NCBI GenBank assembly: GCA_020633205.1
Contig: JACKEB010000017.1
Location: forward strand, 310,001 to 374,000
Direction: 5' to 3'
Source of the DNA: Polyangiaceae bacterium
GTDB taxonomy: Bacteria > Myxococcota_A > Polyangia > Polyangiales > Polyangiaceae
DNA length: 64,000 nt
This document shows positions 16,440 through 25,271 of the stretch, in pieces. The notes under the pieces were generated by a model. That model ran no database searches and had not been told where the DNA came from. It saw only the letters and a list, made by a program, of their open reading frames with translations. The translations under genes and the position numbers were made by a program. How positions within the stretch are numbered: the first letter of the stretch is position 1; each line of letters opens with the position of its first letter.

Positions 16440-17594
16440 CTAGTTCCGTGCGCTTGGGCGCGCCTTTGCGGACTGCTTCGCCGCTCCGTTCGACTTCTCG
16501 CCGTTCGATTTCTCGTTCGCTGCTTCAGCACTCGCCGTGGCCTGCGCCTCTGCGGCCGGTCCCGATAGCTTGCGCTGGATCCCCGCACGCTCGAGCACCA
16601 TACGCTCGAGCTTCTCCATCAGCGCGGGATGCTCCTCGAGGTACGTGCGTGAAGCGTCTCGCCCCTGTCCGATGCGCTCACCATCCATCGAGTACCAGGC
16701 GCCGCTCTTCTGGACGATACCCGCATCGACCGAGAGATCGAGCACCTCACCCGAACGGCTAACGCCGTTGCCGTAGATGATGTCGAACTCCACCTCGCGG
16801 AACGGCGGAGCCATCTTGTTCTTCACGACCTTCACGCGCGTGCGGTTGCCCACCACGGACATTTCCCCCTTCTTGTCCTTGGAGGCTTCCTTGATCGCTC
16901 CGATACGACGCACGTCCAGGCGTACGGACGAGTAGAACTTCAGCGCGTTGCCACCCGTCGTCGTCTCAGGGCTGCCGAACATCACGCCGATCTTCATGCG
17001 GATCTGGTTGGTGAAGAAGAACAGCGTGTTCGAGCGAGAGACTGAGCCCGTCAGCTTGCGCAACGCCTGGCTCATCAGACGCGCTTGTAGACCAACGTGG
17101 GAGTCCCCCATGTCGCCTTCGATCTCTGCCTTGGGCACCAGTGCAGCAACGGAGTCGACGACGATGATGTCCACCGCGCCAGAGCGCACCAGCATCTCTC
17201 CAATCTCGAGGGCCTGCTCACCGTAGTCGGGCTGGCTGATCAGGAGCTCATCCGTCTTCACACCGAGGCGACGCGCGTAGGTGACGTCCAGCGCATGCTC
17301 AGCATCGATGAACGCTGCAACGCCACCTTGGCGCTGTACGCTGGCGATCGCGTGGAGCGTCAACGTGGTCTTACCGCTCGACTCCGGGCCGAAGATCTCC
17401 ACGATGCGCCCGCGAGGATAGCCACCGATGCCAAGTCCCAGGTCCAGGCCAAGGGAGCCGGTGGGCACGACAGGAACGTCAGCGCCGATCTTCTCGCCAT
17501 CCTTCAAGCGCATGATCGCGCCACGACCAAACTCCTTCTCTACACTGGCAACGGCGAGCTCGAGGGCTTTGGCTTTTTCCTTGTCGTCCATCAT
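16440..17594 (-). CDS. recA: Recombinase A
   Basis: 384 residues starting at MMDDKEKA; the ATG at 17594 is preceded by AGGAGA at good spacing, so the longer frame to 17762 is not used. Visible: Walker A GPESSGKT (69-76), the EHALD segment, loop L1/L2 region with EGDMGDSHVGLQARLMSQALRK and FFTNQIRMKIGVMFGSPETTTGG, and GNALKFYSSVRLDVRR. The C-terminal tail is long, with Ala/Glu repeats and EKSNGEKSNG, and ends basic (ARPSARN), unlike the acidic tail of E. coli RecA. RecA coats single-stranded DNA, does strand exchange and triggers LexA self-cleavage. Expressed from the promoter at 17689-17717. Confidence 0.98.
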   Translation of the reverse strand: MMDDKEKAKALELAVASVEKEFGRGAIMRLKDGEKIGADVPVVPTGSLGLDLGLGIGGYPRGRIVEIFGPESSGKTTLTLHAIASVQRQGGVAAFIDAEHALDVTYARRLGVKTDELLISQPDYGEQALEIGEMLVRSGAVDIIVVDSVAALVPKAEIEGDMGDSHVGLQARLMSQALRKLTGSVSRSNTLFFFTNQIRMKIGVMFGSPETTTGGNALKFYSSVRLDVRRIGAIKEASKDKKGEMSVVGNRTRVKVVKNKMAPPFREVEFDIIYGNGVSRSGEVLDLSVDAGIVQKSGAWYSMDGERIGQGRDASRTYLEEHPALMEKLERMVLERAGIQRKLSGPAAEAQATASAEAANEKSNGEKSNGAAKQSAKARPSARN

Positions 17595-17683
17595 GGCGCG
17601 TCTCCTGTCCTGATCTTCCGCTTCCGGCTCATGGCTAGCGGTGCGGTTGTTGGCGGCGGTGTTGCTGTTAGTCCCGCGAACGA

Positions 17684-17710
17684 CTGAACAAATACTGCTC
17701 AACCGTTCAG
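17684..17710. promoter_or_regulatory. Probable LexA operator of recA
   Basis: On the plus strand CTGAAC (17684-17689) and GTTCAG (17705-17710) form an inverted repeat; within it CTGCTCAACCGTTCAG (17695-17710) is CTG-N10-CAG and resembles the myxobacterial LexA box, which ends in GTTCAG. It fills the -35/-10 spacer of recA, where a repressor would block RNA polymerase. The match to the published consensus is partial. Confidence 0.5.
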
Positions 17711-17717
17711 ATGTCAA
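17689..17717 (-). promoter_or_regulatory. Sigma-70-type promoter of recA
   Basis: On the minus strand TTGACA (17717-17712) is a perfect -35 box, followed after exactly 17 bases by TATTTG (17694-17689), a fair -10 box. The distance to the recA start is about 95 bases. The spacer holds the LexA-like site. Confidence 0.65.
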
Positions 17718-17892
17718 TTCGGCGCCGTGGAGGCTGCTCGGTTGCTCGCCAGCGGGCCCCAACGACGAGACGGAATATGCTGCATTTCCTGAGAGTTAGC
17801 CAGGGACCACTATGACAGACAATGTCCGCCGACCAAGGCGCGGAGCAGCACCTGCGCACCCTCACCCCCAACCTCGAATCGGGCGTCGATCG

Positions 17893-18393
17893 CTAGAACT
17901 CGCAACCCGGTTCCACGCTCTGTGCGCCCCCATCGAACCAGTCGAGGAGGGTTTGCTTCTCGGGGGCCGTGAGCCCTTCGACCGGCGGCTCCAACGGCTC
18001 AGCTAGATCGTTGAAGAAGGTCGCGGGCATGAAGTCGGTCTCGACCGCGTTCTGCATCGCCATCCAGCGCGGATTGCCGATGTAATCCTGCTGCGTGTCT
18101 TCCCACGTTGCGAGGGTGAACGGAGCGCCATTCTCAACTGGATCCCCGTGGCAACGGAAGCACTTGCTCTGCAGCACCGCGTACACATCGCAGGGGTAGC
18201 CGGGCCCAGCAGCAGCAGCCTGGCCACCGCTGCCACCTAGGTTGTTGATCGAATCGCAGTCGTAGCTCGTGCACTCAGCGGCTTCGTGATCGCCACACGC
18301 AACGGCCAAGCCAACCAGGCTGAGCGCCGCGCACGGTACTCGCAACCAACGCAACGCCCGCGGGCGCGTCCGCTCCCATCGCTGTTTACCCAT
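17893..18393 (-). CDS. Lipoprotein with a haem c motif
   Basis: 166 residues with a lipoprotein signal ending VGLAVAC (Cys 33). After a Gly/Ala linker a single c-type haem site appears, C78-F-R-C81-H82, with M122 in DFMPATF as a likely sixth ligand. The tail PPVEGLTAPEKQTLLDWFDGGA is typical of the small cytochrome c-like domains found in secreted proteins of myxobacteria and planctomycetes. It may carry electrons at the membrane or simply be a surface protein; no redox partner gene is next to it. Extra Cys residues (41, 46, 68 and near the C-terminus) could form disulfides. Confidence 0.75.
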   Translation of the reverse strand: MGKQRWERTRPRALRWLRVPCAALSLVGLAVACGDHEAAECTSYDCDSINNLGGSGGQAAAAGPGYPCDVYAVLQSKCFRCHGDPVENGAPFTLATWEDTQQDYIGNPRWMAMQNAVETDFMPATFFNDLAEPLEPPVEGLTAPEKQTLLDWFDGGAQSVEPGCEF

Positions 18394-18499
18394 GCTCCCC
18401 GACTCTAACCTGCTGAACTCGGGGAGGCCCGAGGCTTTGGCTCACAATCCGAAGATCTCTCGCGTCGCGCTATCAGCCCTGCCCCAATATCGTAGCCGG

Positions 18500-19000
18500 A
18501 TGGACAATCCGTACGTCGAAGGCGAGTTGGAACCTGGACTGAAGGCGCTGCTCGAGAAGATCCAGGCAACCAAGCTTGCCCCTGTGCCCAACGAGGAAAT
18601 GATGGAGATCGCCGACGGGCTAGGGCCTGGGCCTCTCGCGGCGTTCGCCTACGCCCTGGGTTCACACCTGTGGATGGATGATCTTGGAACGTATGAGACC
18701 ACGGCCGAGCTCGCAGATGAGTCGTACGACGACATCCGCGGCTCGCTGAGCGATGCGGGTCTGGGTGACCACGCCGCGCTGTTCATCGGCTCCGATGGCG
18801 GCGGCGAAGAGAGCCTGCTGATGGTCGACGAGGCCACGCCTGCGGGCTACGGGATCTACCGCTTCGCAAACGACGGCATGCGCTACGCAAACGGCAAGGA
18901 CCTGATCCGCGTGGGTCTGATTGGCGACCTGCTTCGCGAGCTGACATCAGCGGAGGACGGCCTCTCGGACGACCTGCAAGCAGTTCTCGACTCGCTCTGA
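18500..19000 (+). CDS. Small acidic protein, unknown function (weakly SUKH-like)
   Basis: 166 residues from the ATG at 18500 (MDNPYVEGELEP); an in-frame extension to 18392 reads through the promoter region of the divergent gene and is not used. No signal peptide or membrane span. The segment AALFIGSDGGGEESLLM and the following YGIYRFANDGM recall the central strands of SMI1/KNR4 (SUKH) proteins, which occur as immunity or scaffold proteins, but the resemblance is slight. No toxin gene is adjacent. It converges with the CorC-like gene. Confidence 0.6.
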   Translation: MDNPYVEGELEPGLKALLEKIQATKLAPVPNEEMMEIADGLGPGPLAAFAYALGSHLWMDDLGTYETTAELADESYDDIRGSLSDAGLGDHAALFIGSDGGGEESLLMVDEATPAGYGIYRFANDGMRYANGKDLIRVGLIGDLLRELTSAEDGLSDDLQAVLDSL

Positions 19001-19027
19001 GCGTGATTCGCTGAACCAATCAACACA

Positions 19028-20272
19028 CTAGCTCGGCGGCACCATGCTGCGTGGTCCCTGACGGATCTCCACCCGCTCGGCGCGCTTGGGTGACGCAGCC
19101 AGCACCTTGAACGTGAAGCCGCCGAACTCCACCGCGTCTCCAGCCTTTGGCACACGGCCGAGCTGCTCGGCGACGAAGCCGCCGATGGTCACGGTCTCCA
19201 AGTCTTCGGCTTGAATGTTCAAGCGATCGAAGACCTTGCGGGTCTCAGCCATGCCGCGACACACGAGGTTGCCGTTCGGCCGCTGCTGCACGAAGCGATC
19301 GATGCGATCCGTCTCGTCTTCGATCTCGCCGACGATCTCCTCGAGCACGTCTTCCAGTGTCACGATGCCCGTGGTGCCGCCGTACTCATCCACAACGATC
19401 GCCATGTGACGGCGCTCTTCCTGGAACTTCCGCAGCAGCTGATCAAGCAGCATCGACTCAGGGACTACGACGAGCGGCTGCAGGTGCCTTTCCCAACGCG
19501 GCTCGTCGGGGGACTCCCGCAGCTGGAACATCAGCTCCTTGACGAGGACTACGCCTTCTACTTCGTCCAGGTTGCCCGACTTGGTGAAGGGAAAACGGCT
19601 GTGATTCGAGCGTCGGATCACCTCGAGATTCTCTTCGATGTCTTTGTTGCCGCTGAGGTACTTCACACCTCCGCGCGGAACCATCACATCGTAGGCAGTG
19701 AGTTCCTTCAGCAGCGTCGCGCCTTCGATCATTCCGGCGACCATCGCCCCCACGGCGCCCTCGGTGCGACCGAGCATTGCGAGCAGGCGGATCTCCTCCA
19801 CCGAGGTCACGGGCTTCTCCGGATTCCCTCGGCGCAGCAAGCTGGAGAGGAAGTGGGTGACGAAGAGCACCGGCTTGAAGACGTAAGTGAGGAAGTTGAC
19901 GAACACCGCGACGAACGGCGCGAAGCGCTGCGCCTGAGACACACCGAGCGTCTTCGGCACGATCTCAGTCAGCAACAACACCGCTAGCGTGAAGACCAGC
20001 GAGAAGATCCACAGCGTGGACTCATCGAAGACCTCACCGTAGCTAGCGCCAGCCACGGCGGCGCCGATCGTGTGAGCGACCGTGTTGAGCACCAGGATCG
20101 CCGCAATGGGCGCGTCGATCTCTTGCTTGAACTTACGCAGGAGGCGGCCTGCCCGCGAGTCGCCGAACTTAGCGACTTGTGCGTGGGTCAGGCTGAGCAG
20201 GACGGCCTCGGACATCGAGCACAGGAATGAAAACGTCAGTGCCGAGGCGACCGCCAAGACGAATGAAAACAT
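19028..20272 (-). CDS. CNNM/CorC-family membrane protein with CBS pair
   Basis: N-terminal DUF21/CNNM membrane domain (about residues 1-180, four hydrophobic segments, including SMSEAVLLSLTHAQVAKF and LLTEIVPKTLGVSQAQRF), then a CBS pair (AYDVMVPRGGVKYL to GIVTLEDVLEEIVGEIEDE) and a C-terminal CorC_HlyC domain (about 335-410, ending in KVLAASPKRAERVEIRQG). Family members are linked to Mg2+/Co2+ efflux; the older name haemolysin C is misleading. 414 residues is the usual length. The downstream-facing gene at 20410-21486 is on the same strand upstream. Confidence 0.88.
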   Translation of the reverse strand: MFSFVLAVASALTFSFLCSMSEAVLLSLTHAQVAKFGDSRAGRLLRKFKQEIDAPIAAILVLNTVAHTIGAAVAGASYGEVFDESTLWIFSLVFTLAVLLLTEIVPKTLGVSQAQRFAPFVAVFVNFLTYVFKPVLFVTHFLSSLLRRGNPEKPVTSVEEIRLLAMLGRTEGAVGAMVAGMIEGATLLKELTAYDVMVPRGGVKYLSGNKDIEENLEVIRRSNHSRFPFTKSGNLDEVEGVVLVKELMFQLRESPDEPRWERHLQPLVVVPESMLLDQLLRKFQEERRHMAIVVDEYGGTTGIVTLEDVLEEIVGEIEDETDRIDRFVQQRPNGNLVCRGMAETRKVFDRLNIQAEDLETVTIGGFVAEQLGRVPKAGDAVEFGGFTFKVLAASPKRAERVEIRQGPRSMVPPS

Positions 20273-20409
20273 CGGGGAGGCCCGAGGTTATCACCGGATC
20301 TAGGTTCGCCCGCCACCACCACCGCCGTGGGAGCGCAAAGCCCAGGGTTTTACAGGGCATTCTTCAGGATTTTGCAGCGAAAAGTGCGCTAGCTGCGCGC
20401 GAACGCCGC

Positions 20410-21486
20410 TCAGTCACCCAAGTCGGCGAGCCCGCGCAAACCGACGAAGTACGCCTGAGTCGCGGGCGCATCGTAGCCGAAGAACTTCTGAATGTAGCCC
20501 GCCTCCACTGCCAGGTGCTCAGTCACCAAAAAGTAGGGGAGCAGTGCTAGCGCGAAGCGCGCGGAGCGAATGCGGTCCTGATGCTGGTGAGCTTCGGTGT
20601 CGCCCGGCTGCGGCAACACTTGAGGACTGTAGGCGCGATCGTAGCGCTCGTCGAAGCGCTCGTTGATGTCGCCCTCCACATAGGGGCCGAACTTCAAGCC
20701 AGCTTTCCAAGGCAACAGCCACTGCCGGGCCTTGAAGTGAAACAGATTCCCCAGGGCAACGCTGCCGTTCTTCTCTTTGCTGAAGGGGCGCGTACCTAGA
20801 CCAACATAGAGCGTGCTCTCGTAGGCTAGCCAGTTCGTGAGCTCCACCCCACCCTGCCAACCGAACGCGAAGTAGTCCATGCGCGGGTTGCCGAACTTCT
20901 CCAGGTTCATCCCCACGGGCGCGCTGAACTTGAGAAACAAGCCCAGCGCGTACTTCGGATCGTGGATGATGGCTCCGCTGAACGTTGCGCTCAGGATCGT
21001 ACCGTCGTCCTTCTCGTAGAACCGACACAGGCCGTTCCCGAGGTACTCGGCGCCCGCGGTGCACTCGGGTTGGATCTGCGTGGCGGTGGAGCTCCCGGCG
21101 GGCTGAATCGCCCACTCGCCAGGATCGTTGGTCTCCTCGGGCGTCGTGAAGTAGGTCGCCTCTAGCCGCGTGGAAAAGAACTCGATCGGCCCGAGATCAC
21201 CCCAGGTGTAGCCCACACCGAGCTTGTACTCTTGCCAGCCCTTGACCTTGCGATAAGAAGCCTGGTTCTCGTTGGGCTCGAGCTTGCCGCGTTCCAACGT
21301 GAGCTGCGCGTTGACGTCGATCTCTCCCGGGTGGCCACCAACGGGAGTCGACACGAACGCCGACGCGGTGTTGCTGACCCCCAGCGCGGCCAGGCCACAC
21401 AGTGCGCCCAGCAGCCACTTGCTCGCGACGCGCAACGCGCTTCGATCCGCCTCAGCCTCGACGCCCTGTTCCCAAACCTCGTGCAT
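20410..21486 (-). CDS. Predicted outer-membrane beta-barrel protein
   Basis: 358 residues. A signal peptide is visible at about residues 23-43 (KWLLGALCGLAALGVSNTASAF). The mature protein has alternating aromatic strands (YKLGVGYTWGDLGP, FSTRLEATYF, YALGLFLKFSAPVG, WQGGVELTNWLAYESTLYVGLG) as in transport-type or anchoring barrels. It contains a pair of Cys in a loop (PECTAGAEYLGNGLCRF). It lies between the CorC-like gene and the kinase gene, all on the minus strand. No family assigned. Confidence 0.65.
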   Translation of the reverse strand: MHEVWEQGVEAEADRSALRVASKWLLGALCGLAALGVSNTASAFVSTPVGGHPGEIDVNAQLTLERGKLEPNENQASYRKVKGWQEYKLGVGYTWGDLGPIEFFSTRLEATYFTTPEETNDPGEWAIQPAGSSTATQIQPECTAGAEYLGNGLCRFYEKDDGTILSATFSGAIIHDPKYALGLFLKFSAPVGMNLEKFGNPRMDYFAFGWQGGVELTNWLAYESTLYVGLGTRPFSKEKNGSVALGNLFHFKARQWLLPWKAGLKFGPYVEGDINERFDERYDRAYSPQVLPQPGDTEAHQHQDRIRSARFALALLPYFLVTEHLAVEAGYIQKFFGYDAPATQAYFVGLRGLADLGD

Positions 21487-21552
21487 CCCACCCCCTACGC
21501 AGGTTGGCCGTTTCGGTTACGTTCTCCAACGCTTTGCGGCCCAGCGGGCGCT

Positions 21553-22962
21553 TCAGTACGGGTTCTTGCGCAGCGCCACTCGGCCATGCCGCGCAGCCTT
21601 TCGCTTTGCCTTCCCGCGAGGCCCGGTGCTGCGTTGCTGCGTCGGCGTGGCTTGCTTTGGCTGAGCCGCAGGAGCGTCGGTCTTGATGCTCTTGTCGAGG
21701 CCAAGGCCGCGGGTCATCGCTTCCACCAAGTCCGGGGACTGCTGAGCGGCTTCTTCGACGGGTGTCACCTCGGGGCCCTCACCGGATCCCTCCGCGGCGG
21801 TCACGTGGGTGGTGTGCGCCTTGGTGTGGCGCTCCGCGGCGGCTGCAGGTTCGCCGCTGCTCGCGGTGAGCGCCATGCCGAGCAAGGTGCCCCCCAAGGC
21901 GGAACCCGCCGCGACCAACACTCGCGAACGCCCCAGTCGCGCCAAAGCACTCGCTGGGGGCGCTGCTGCCGGGGCGCGCGAAGCTGGAGCTGGAACAAGC
22001 GAAGCGCGGGACGGCGGCAGAAAGGACGCGCGCGGCGGAACCGCAGTCACGCTCAAGCGATCCGTTGCTCGCCGACGCGGCCCCGGGCGCTCCAGGCCCA
22101 GTTGATCCGCGAGGCTCAGCGCGAGTCGCTCGAGTCGCTCAGCCAGCTCGCCAGCGCTCGCGATGCGATCTTCCCGATCCTTCTTGAGGCAGAGGTCGAC
22201 GATGCTCGCCAGCTCCGGATCGACGCTCGGCATCGCCTCCGTCAACGGACGATGCTCCCGCGTCATGATGTCGAGCATCAAGGCGTTGTAGTTTGCCGCA
22301 CGGAAAGGACAAGCGCCAGCGATGCACTCGTACATCTGCACGCCAATCGCCCATAGATCCGTGCGCGGGTCGACGTCTGCGGCGCCACCCGCCTGCTCTG
22401 GACTCATGTAGTCCGGCGAGCCGAGCACCGCGCCGCTACCAGTGCGGATTTTGCCGTCGTAGTTTGGCCCAAGGTTCTTGCTCACCCCGAAGTCCAAGAT
22501 CTTCGGAACCGGTGGGCCGTAGCTCTGAGCGGCCAAGAATACGTTCGCGGTCGAGAGGTCCCGATGGATGATGCCCTTTTCGTGAGCCAGCTTGAGCGCC
22601 TGGGCGACCTGACTGAAGATCAGGCACACCTCGAGGCTATCCAGCACCGTCTCGCGACTGAGCCGCGCTTCGAGGCTCTCACCTTCGAGCAGCTCCATCA
22701 CCAGGAACGGTCGGTTGTCTTCGAGCTGCCCGACGTCGTAGACCTGAATGATGCTGGGATGCATCAGCTGCCCGGTGGCTTGCGCTTCCTGAAAGAAGCG
22801 CCCAAGCGCCTCTTCATGCTCCGCCAGCTCAGGGAGCAGCAGCTTGATGGCGAAATCGCGATCCGTGTAGCAATGCCACGCAGACCAAACTTCACCCATT
22901 CCGCCTTGGGCCAGGCGGCGCCTCAGCACGTACTTTCCGACGATCGAATCCCCAGGCTTCAC
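21553..22962 (-). CDS. Ser/Thr protein kinase with C-terminal membrane span
   Basis: Complete kinase core in residues 10-285: AQGGMGEVW, FAIKLL, HRDLSTANVFL (H133, D135), DFGVSK, GSPDYMSPEQ, DLWAIGVQMYE. The catalytic-loop Lys is Ser137; this HRDLS form is common in myxobacterial kinases, so activity is still expected. After it, a Pro/Ala/Ser-rich juxtamembrane stretch, one membrane span (about 350-370) and a low-complexity outside tail ending in a basic cluster (RGKAKRKAARHGR). GTG start. It diverges from a lipoprotein gene 48 bases away, so both may share a control region. Confidence 0.87.
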   Translation of the reverse strand: MKPGDSIVGKYVLRRRLAQGGMGEVWSAWHCYTDRDFAIKLLLPELAEHEEALGRFFQEAQATGQLMHPSIIQVYDVGQLEDNRPFLVMELLEGESLEARLSRETVLDSLEVCLIFSQVAQALKLAHEKGIIHRDLSTANVFLAAQSYGPPVPKILDFGVSKNLGPNYDGKIRTGSGAVLGSPDYMSPEQAGGAADVDPRTDLWAIGVQMYECIAGACPFRAANYNALMLDIMTREHRPLTEAMPSVDPELASIVDLCLKKDREDRIASAGELAERLERLALSLADQLGLERPGPRRRATDRLSVTAVPPRASFLPPSRASLVPAPASRAPAAAPPASALARLGRSRVLVAAGSALGGTLLGMALTASSGEPAAAAERHTKAHTTHVTAAEGSGEGPEVTPVEEAAQQSPDLVEAMTRGLGLDKSIKTDAPAAQPKQATPTQQRSTGPRGKAKRKAARHGRVALRKNPY

Positions 22963-23010
22963 GAACGAAATTGTCGCCAGAGGGTGTGCATTGCGGCCAA
23001 GATCCGGACT

Positions 23011-23685
23011 GTGAATTCTTCGTCCACGCGCGTGTCACGTTCCATCGCGTTCGTTCGGCGCACTTCAGTAACTCTGCTCGCGCTGGGTTTGTTCGCCTGC
23101 CAGAAGGACAAACCAGAGAGCACCGAAGCCACTCCGGATCCCTCCGCATGGTTCGCACCAGCGAGCGCGTCGGGGCTCACGGCGCTTCCAGAACCGGAGG
23201 CCAGCGCTGAGGCCGAAGAGCCCGCGAAGGTGGACGACGATGGCATCGTGGAGGCCCCCGTACGCCGCGTTCGGCCCAAGGATATGCCGGTGCTGCCGCC
23301 GGCCCCAACCGAGCGGGGCAAGGATCCCAAGACGGCGAGCATCGACGCGGTGATGGGCTCCTACGGCTTCCCCGTGCACAAATCACTCAAACACCTGTGC
23401 GCGGGCCGCGTGCTCGAGAGCGGCGGTGGTGGTTACACCCAGTGGGACGCCTTCACCTCCACCGAGGCCCCCAGCGCGCTCCTCACCTCGTACACCAGTC
23501 GCCTTGGAGAGAACGGCTACAAGGACGACAAGAGCGGGGGAACCTGGCGACTACCCGCGGGCAGCAAGTCGCCGAACCGCGTCCTGAGTATCCTCGCGGT
23601 AACGGATGGAGGGCCGCATCGCGGCTGTGACGAGAAGCCACCGGCGGATGCCAAGAGCGTGATCATCGCGAGCAGCCGGCACTAA
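23011..23685 (+). CDS. Lipoprotein, unknown function
   Basis: GTG at 23011 starts a 224-residue protein with a lipoprotein signal (SVTLLALGLFAC, Cys 30); the frame upstream is the shadow of the kinase gene and is not used. A GTG at 23032 is an alternative start. After an acidic Pro/Ala linker (to about residue 95) comes a compact C-terminal domain with Cys in HLCAGRV and HRGCDEK, which may pair. It is divergent from the kinase gene. I recognise no family. Confidence 0.7.
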   Translation: MNSSSTRVSRSIAFVRRTSVTLLALGLFACQKDKPESTEATPDPSAWFAPASASGLTALPEPEASAEAEEPAKVDDDGIVEAPVRRVRPKDMPVLPPAPTERGKDPKTASIDAVMGSYGFPVHKSLKHLCAGRVLESGGGGYTQWDAFTSTEAPSALLTSYTSRLGENGYKDDKSGGTWRLPAGSKSPNRVLSILAVTDGGPHRGCDEKPPADAKSVIIASSRH

Positions 23686-23789
23686 GATTGAGCCAGCTTG
23701 GGGCGAGCTGCGGTGGACCTCACCCCCAAAAACGCGCCAGAACTCCGCGTTTCGAACGCTTTTTCTTTGGGGGGGGAGAACAAAATGCA

Positions 23790-23819
23790 ACGCGGCGCCA
23801 CCCAAAGGGGGCACCGCGT
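23790..23819 (-). terminator. Probable terminator of the TPR gene
   Basis: On the minus strand a 10-bp stem (ACGCGGTGCC with GGCGCCGCGT, one G-T pair) with a short loop is followed by GCATTTTGTT. It lies 35 bases after the TPR stop. It may also slow transcription from the left. Confidence 0.55.
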
Positions 23820-23853
23820 CGTTCGGCCTCTTTAAGCCGTACGGAAACGCTTT

Positions 23854-24993
23854 TCAGCGCTGTTGAGCAGCCGCAGCGACCTGACGTTGCTGCTGCTGGA
23901 GGTACTGAGCCACGGCACGGGAGCGCTCGATGGCGAACTGCTTCACCTCGCGGTTCGGTGAACCCGCGAGTGCGTTCAAGAGCTTGGTGACCTTGTCGAT
24001 CTGACGGCTCTGGAACAGCGCCTCGAAGTAGTTGTTCGCCAGGCGCACGTCGCGCGCCATCTTCGCCTCGTGAGGCTGTAGCAGGCTGATCACCTTGGGC
24101 AGGTCGCCCTTTTGGCCGTGCAGGGCGGAGAGGCACACCAGGGCCAGGGGGTCGTCGCTGTTGCGCTCGACGGCCTTCTCGGCCCACTTGAGCGCCTGCT
24201 CACGGGTGCTCTCTTCGTTGGCGTAGAAGCCTTGGATCGCGATGTACGGCGCGGCGGTGGCCTTGTTCGCCTCCTTGCTCGCCAGCTCATCCACCGCCTT
24301 GACCGCGGCGTCTTCATCGGAGGCTTCGCGCACCTGGCTAAAGAGGTACGCCCAAGCATCGACGCACTTGGGATCGATCTCGATTGCCTTCTCGATCAGC
24401 TCGCGTTCCCCCGCGGAATCGCCCTTGCCCTTGGCGACCTTGGCGAGGTGCAACGTGGGGAACGGATTGCCCTTGAGCAAGTTCTGCGCGCCCTTGAGGG
24501 TCGCTTCCGCCTTTTCCCACTTCTCTTGCTGGAGCTGGGTCACGCCGAGTCCGAGCCAGTCCTCGCCGACCATGCCGCCTTGAGCGACCACCTTGGCGAG
24601 CGCCTTCTCCGCCGCCTCGAGGCGCCCGTACTTCACGAGCTCCTGGGCGTACATGCGGCCGGCGTTCAGATCGTCCTTGTTCTCTTTCCAGTTCTTCTCG
24701 AGACCAGCGAGGAGATCCTCCAAGCCGATAGCGATCGGACGACCTTCTTGATCCGTGACCTGCACCGCCGGACCGTTGAAGCCGAGGAGCTGCCACATCT
24801 GCTCGGGAGTCACGGCGAGGGGCCCCTTCTCCAGCTGGCCCTTCAGCTCGTCAGAGGGCTGCGTGAGCGGCAGCAGGATCAACGCGTTCGATGGCACGCC
24901 ACCGGGGAACGCGCTTACGGGGGCCACGATGGCGGCACCGCCAGTCAGCTGAAGGTTCGCGGCTTGAGCGCCGGCAGGCAGATTCTCAGTCAT
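23854..24993 (-). CDS. TPR-repeat protein
   Basis: The ATG at 24993 with GAGAGGAATCC upstream is chosen: 379 residues. The N-terminal 100 residues are beta-rich and hydrophobic (NALILLPLTQPSDELKG). From about residue 115 tetratricopeptide-like repeats follow (LNAGRMYAQELVKYGRLEAAEKALAKV, WLGLGVTQLQQEKWEKAEATL, ELIEKAIEIDPKCVDAWAYL, EQALKWAEKAVERN), ending in a Gln-rich tail. The frame stays open upstream to 25128, where an in-frame start would add a lipoprotein-like signal (RACCSALGALLGCAP); its ribosome site is worse placed, but a lipoprotein form cannot be excluded. Likely a scaffold; no partner known. Confidence 0.75.
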   Translation of the reverse strand: MTENLPAGAQAANLQLTGGAAIVAPVSAFPGGVPSNALILLPLTQPSDELKGQLEKGPLAVTPEQMWQLLGFNGPAVQVTDQEGRPIAIGLEDLLAGLEKNWKENKDDLNAGRMYAQELVKYGRLEAAEKALAKVVAQGGMVGEDWLGLGVTQLQQEKWEKAEATLKGAQNLLKGNPFPTLHLAKVAKGKGDSAGERELIEKAIEIDPKCVDAWAYLFSQVREASDEDAAVKAVDELASKEANKATAAPYIAIQGFYANEESTREQALKWAEKAVERNSDDPLALVCLSALHGQKGDLPKVISLLQPHEAKMARDVRLANNYFEALFQSRQIDKVTKLLNALAGSPNREVKQFAIERSRAVAQYLQQQQRQVAAAAQQR

Positions 24994-25271
24994 GGATTCC
25001 TCTCGAGTCCCTCGCGGCGCACCCTGCTTCCGGATACTCGGCAGCGGGTTCACGGCATCACGGGGCGCGCAACCTAGCAGCGCGCCGAGAGCCGAGCAAC
25101 ACGCGCGAAGCATGCTCGAAAGTCGCATCTCTCCGGCTCTGAACAGGTGCTCTGAGGAGCTGCTCTGGGCTGCCGCGAGGGCGCAAGAATCGCCGCGCCG
25201 CGCGCCGTCGATCATGCCCGGAAAGCGACGAAAGGCTCACGCGCCGAGGCACCTCGAGTAAGGTTTGAGGC

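Noticed and set aside
22551..22566. Catalytic-loop Lys replaced by Ser (HRDLS) in the kinase at 21553-22962
   Set aside because: HRDLS/HRDVS forms are common in myxobacterial kinases, and all other catalytic residues are present.
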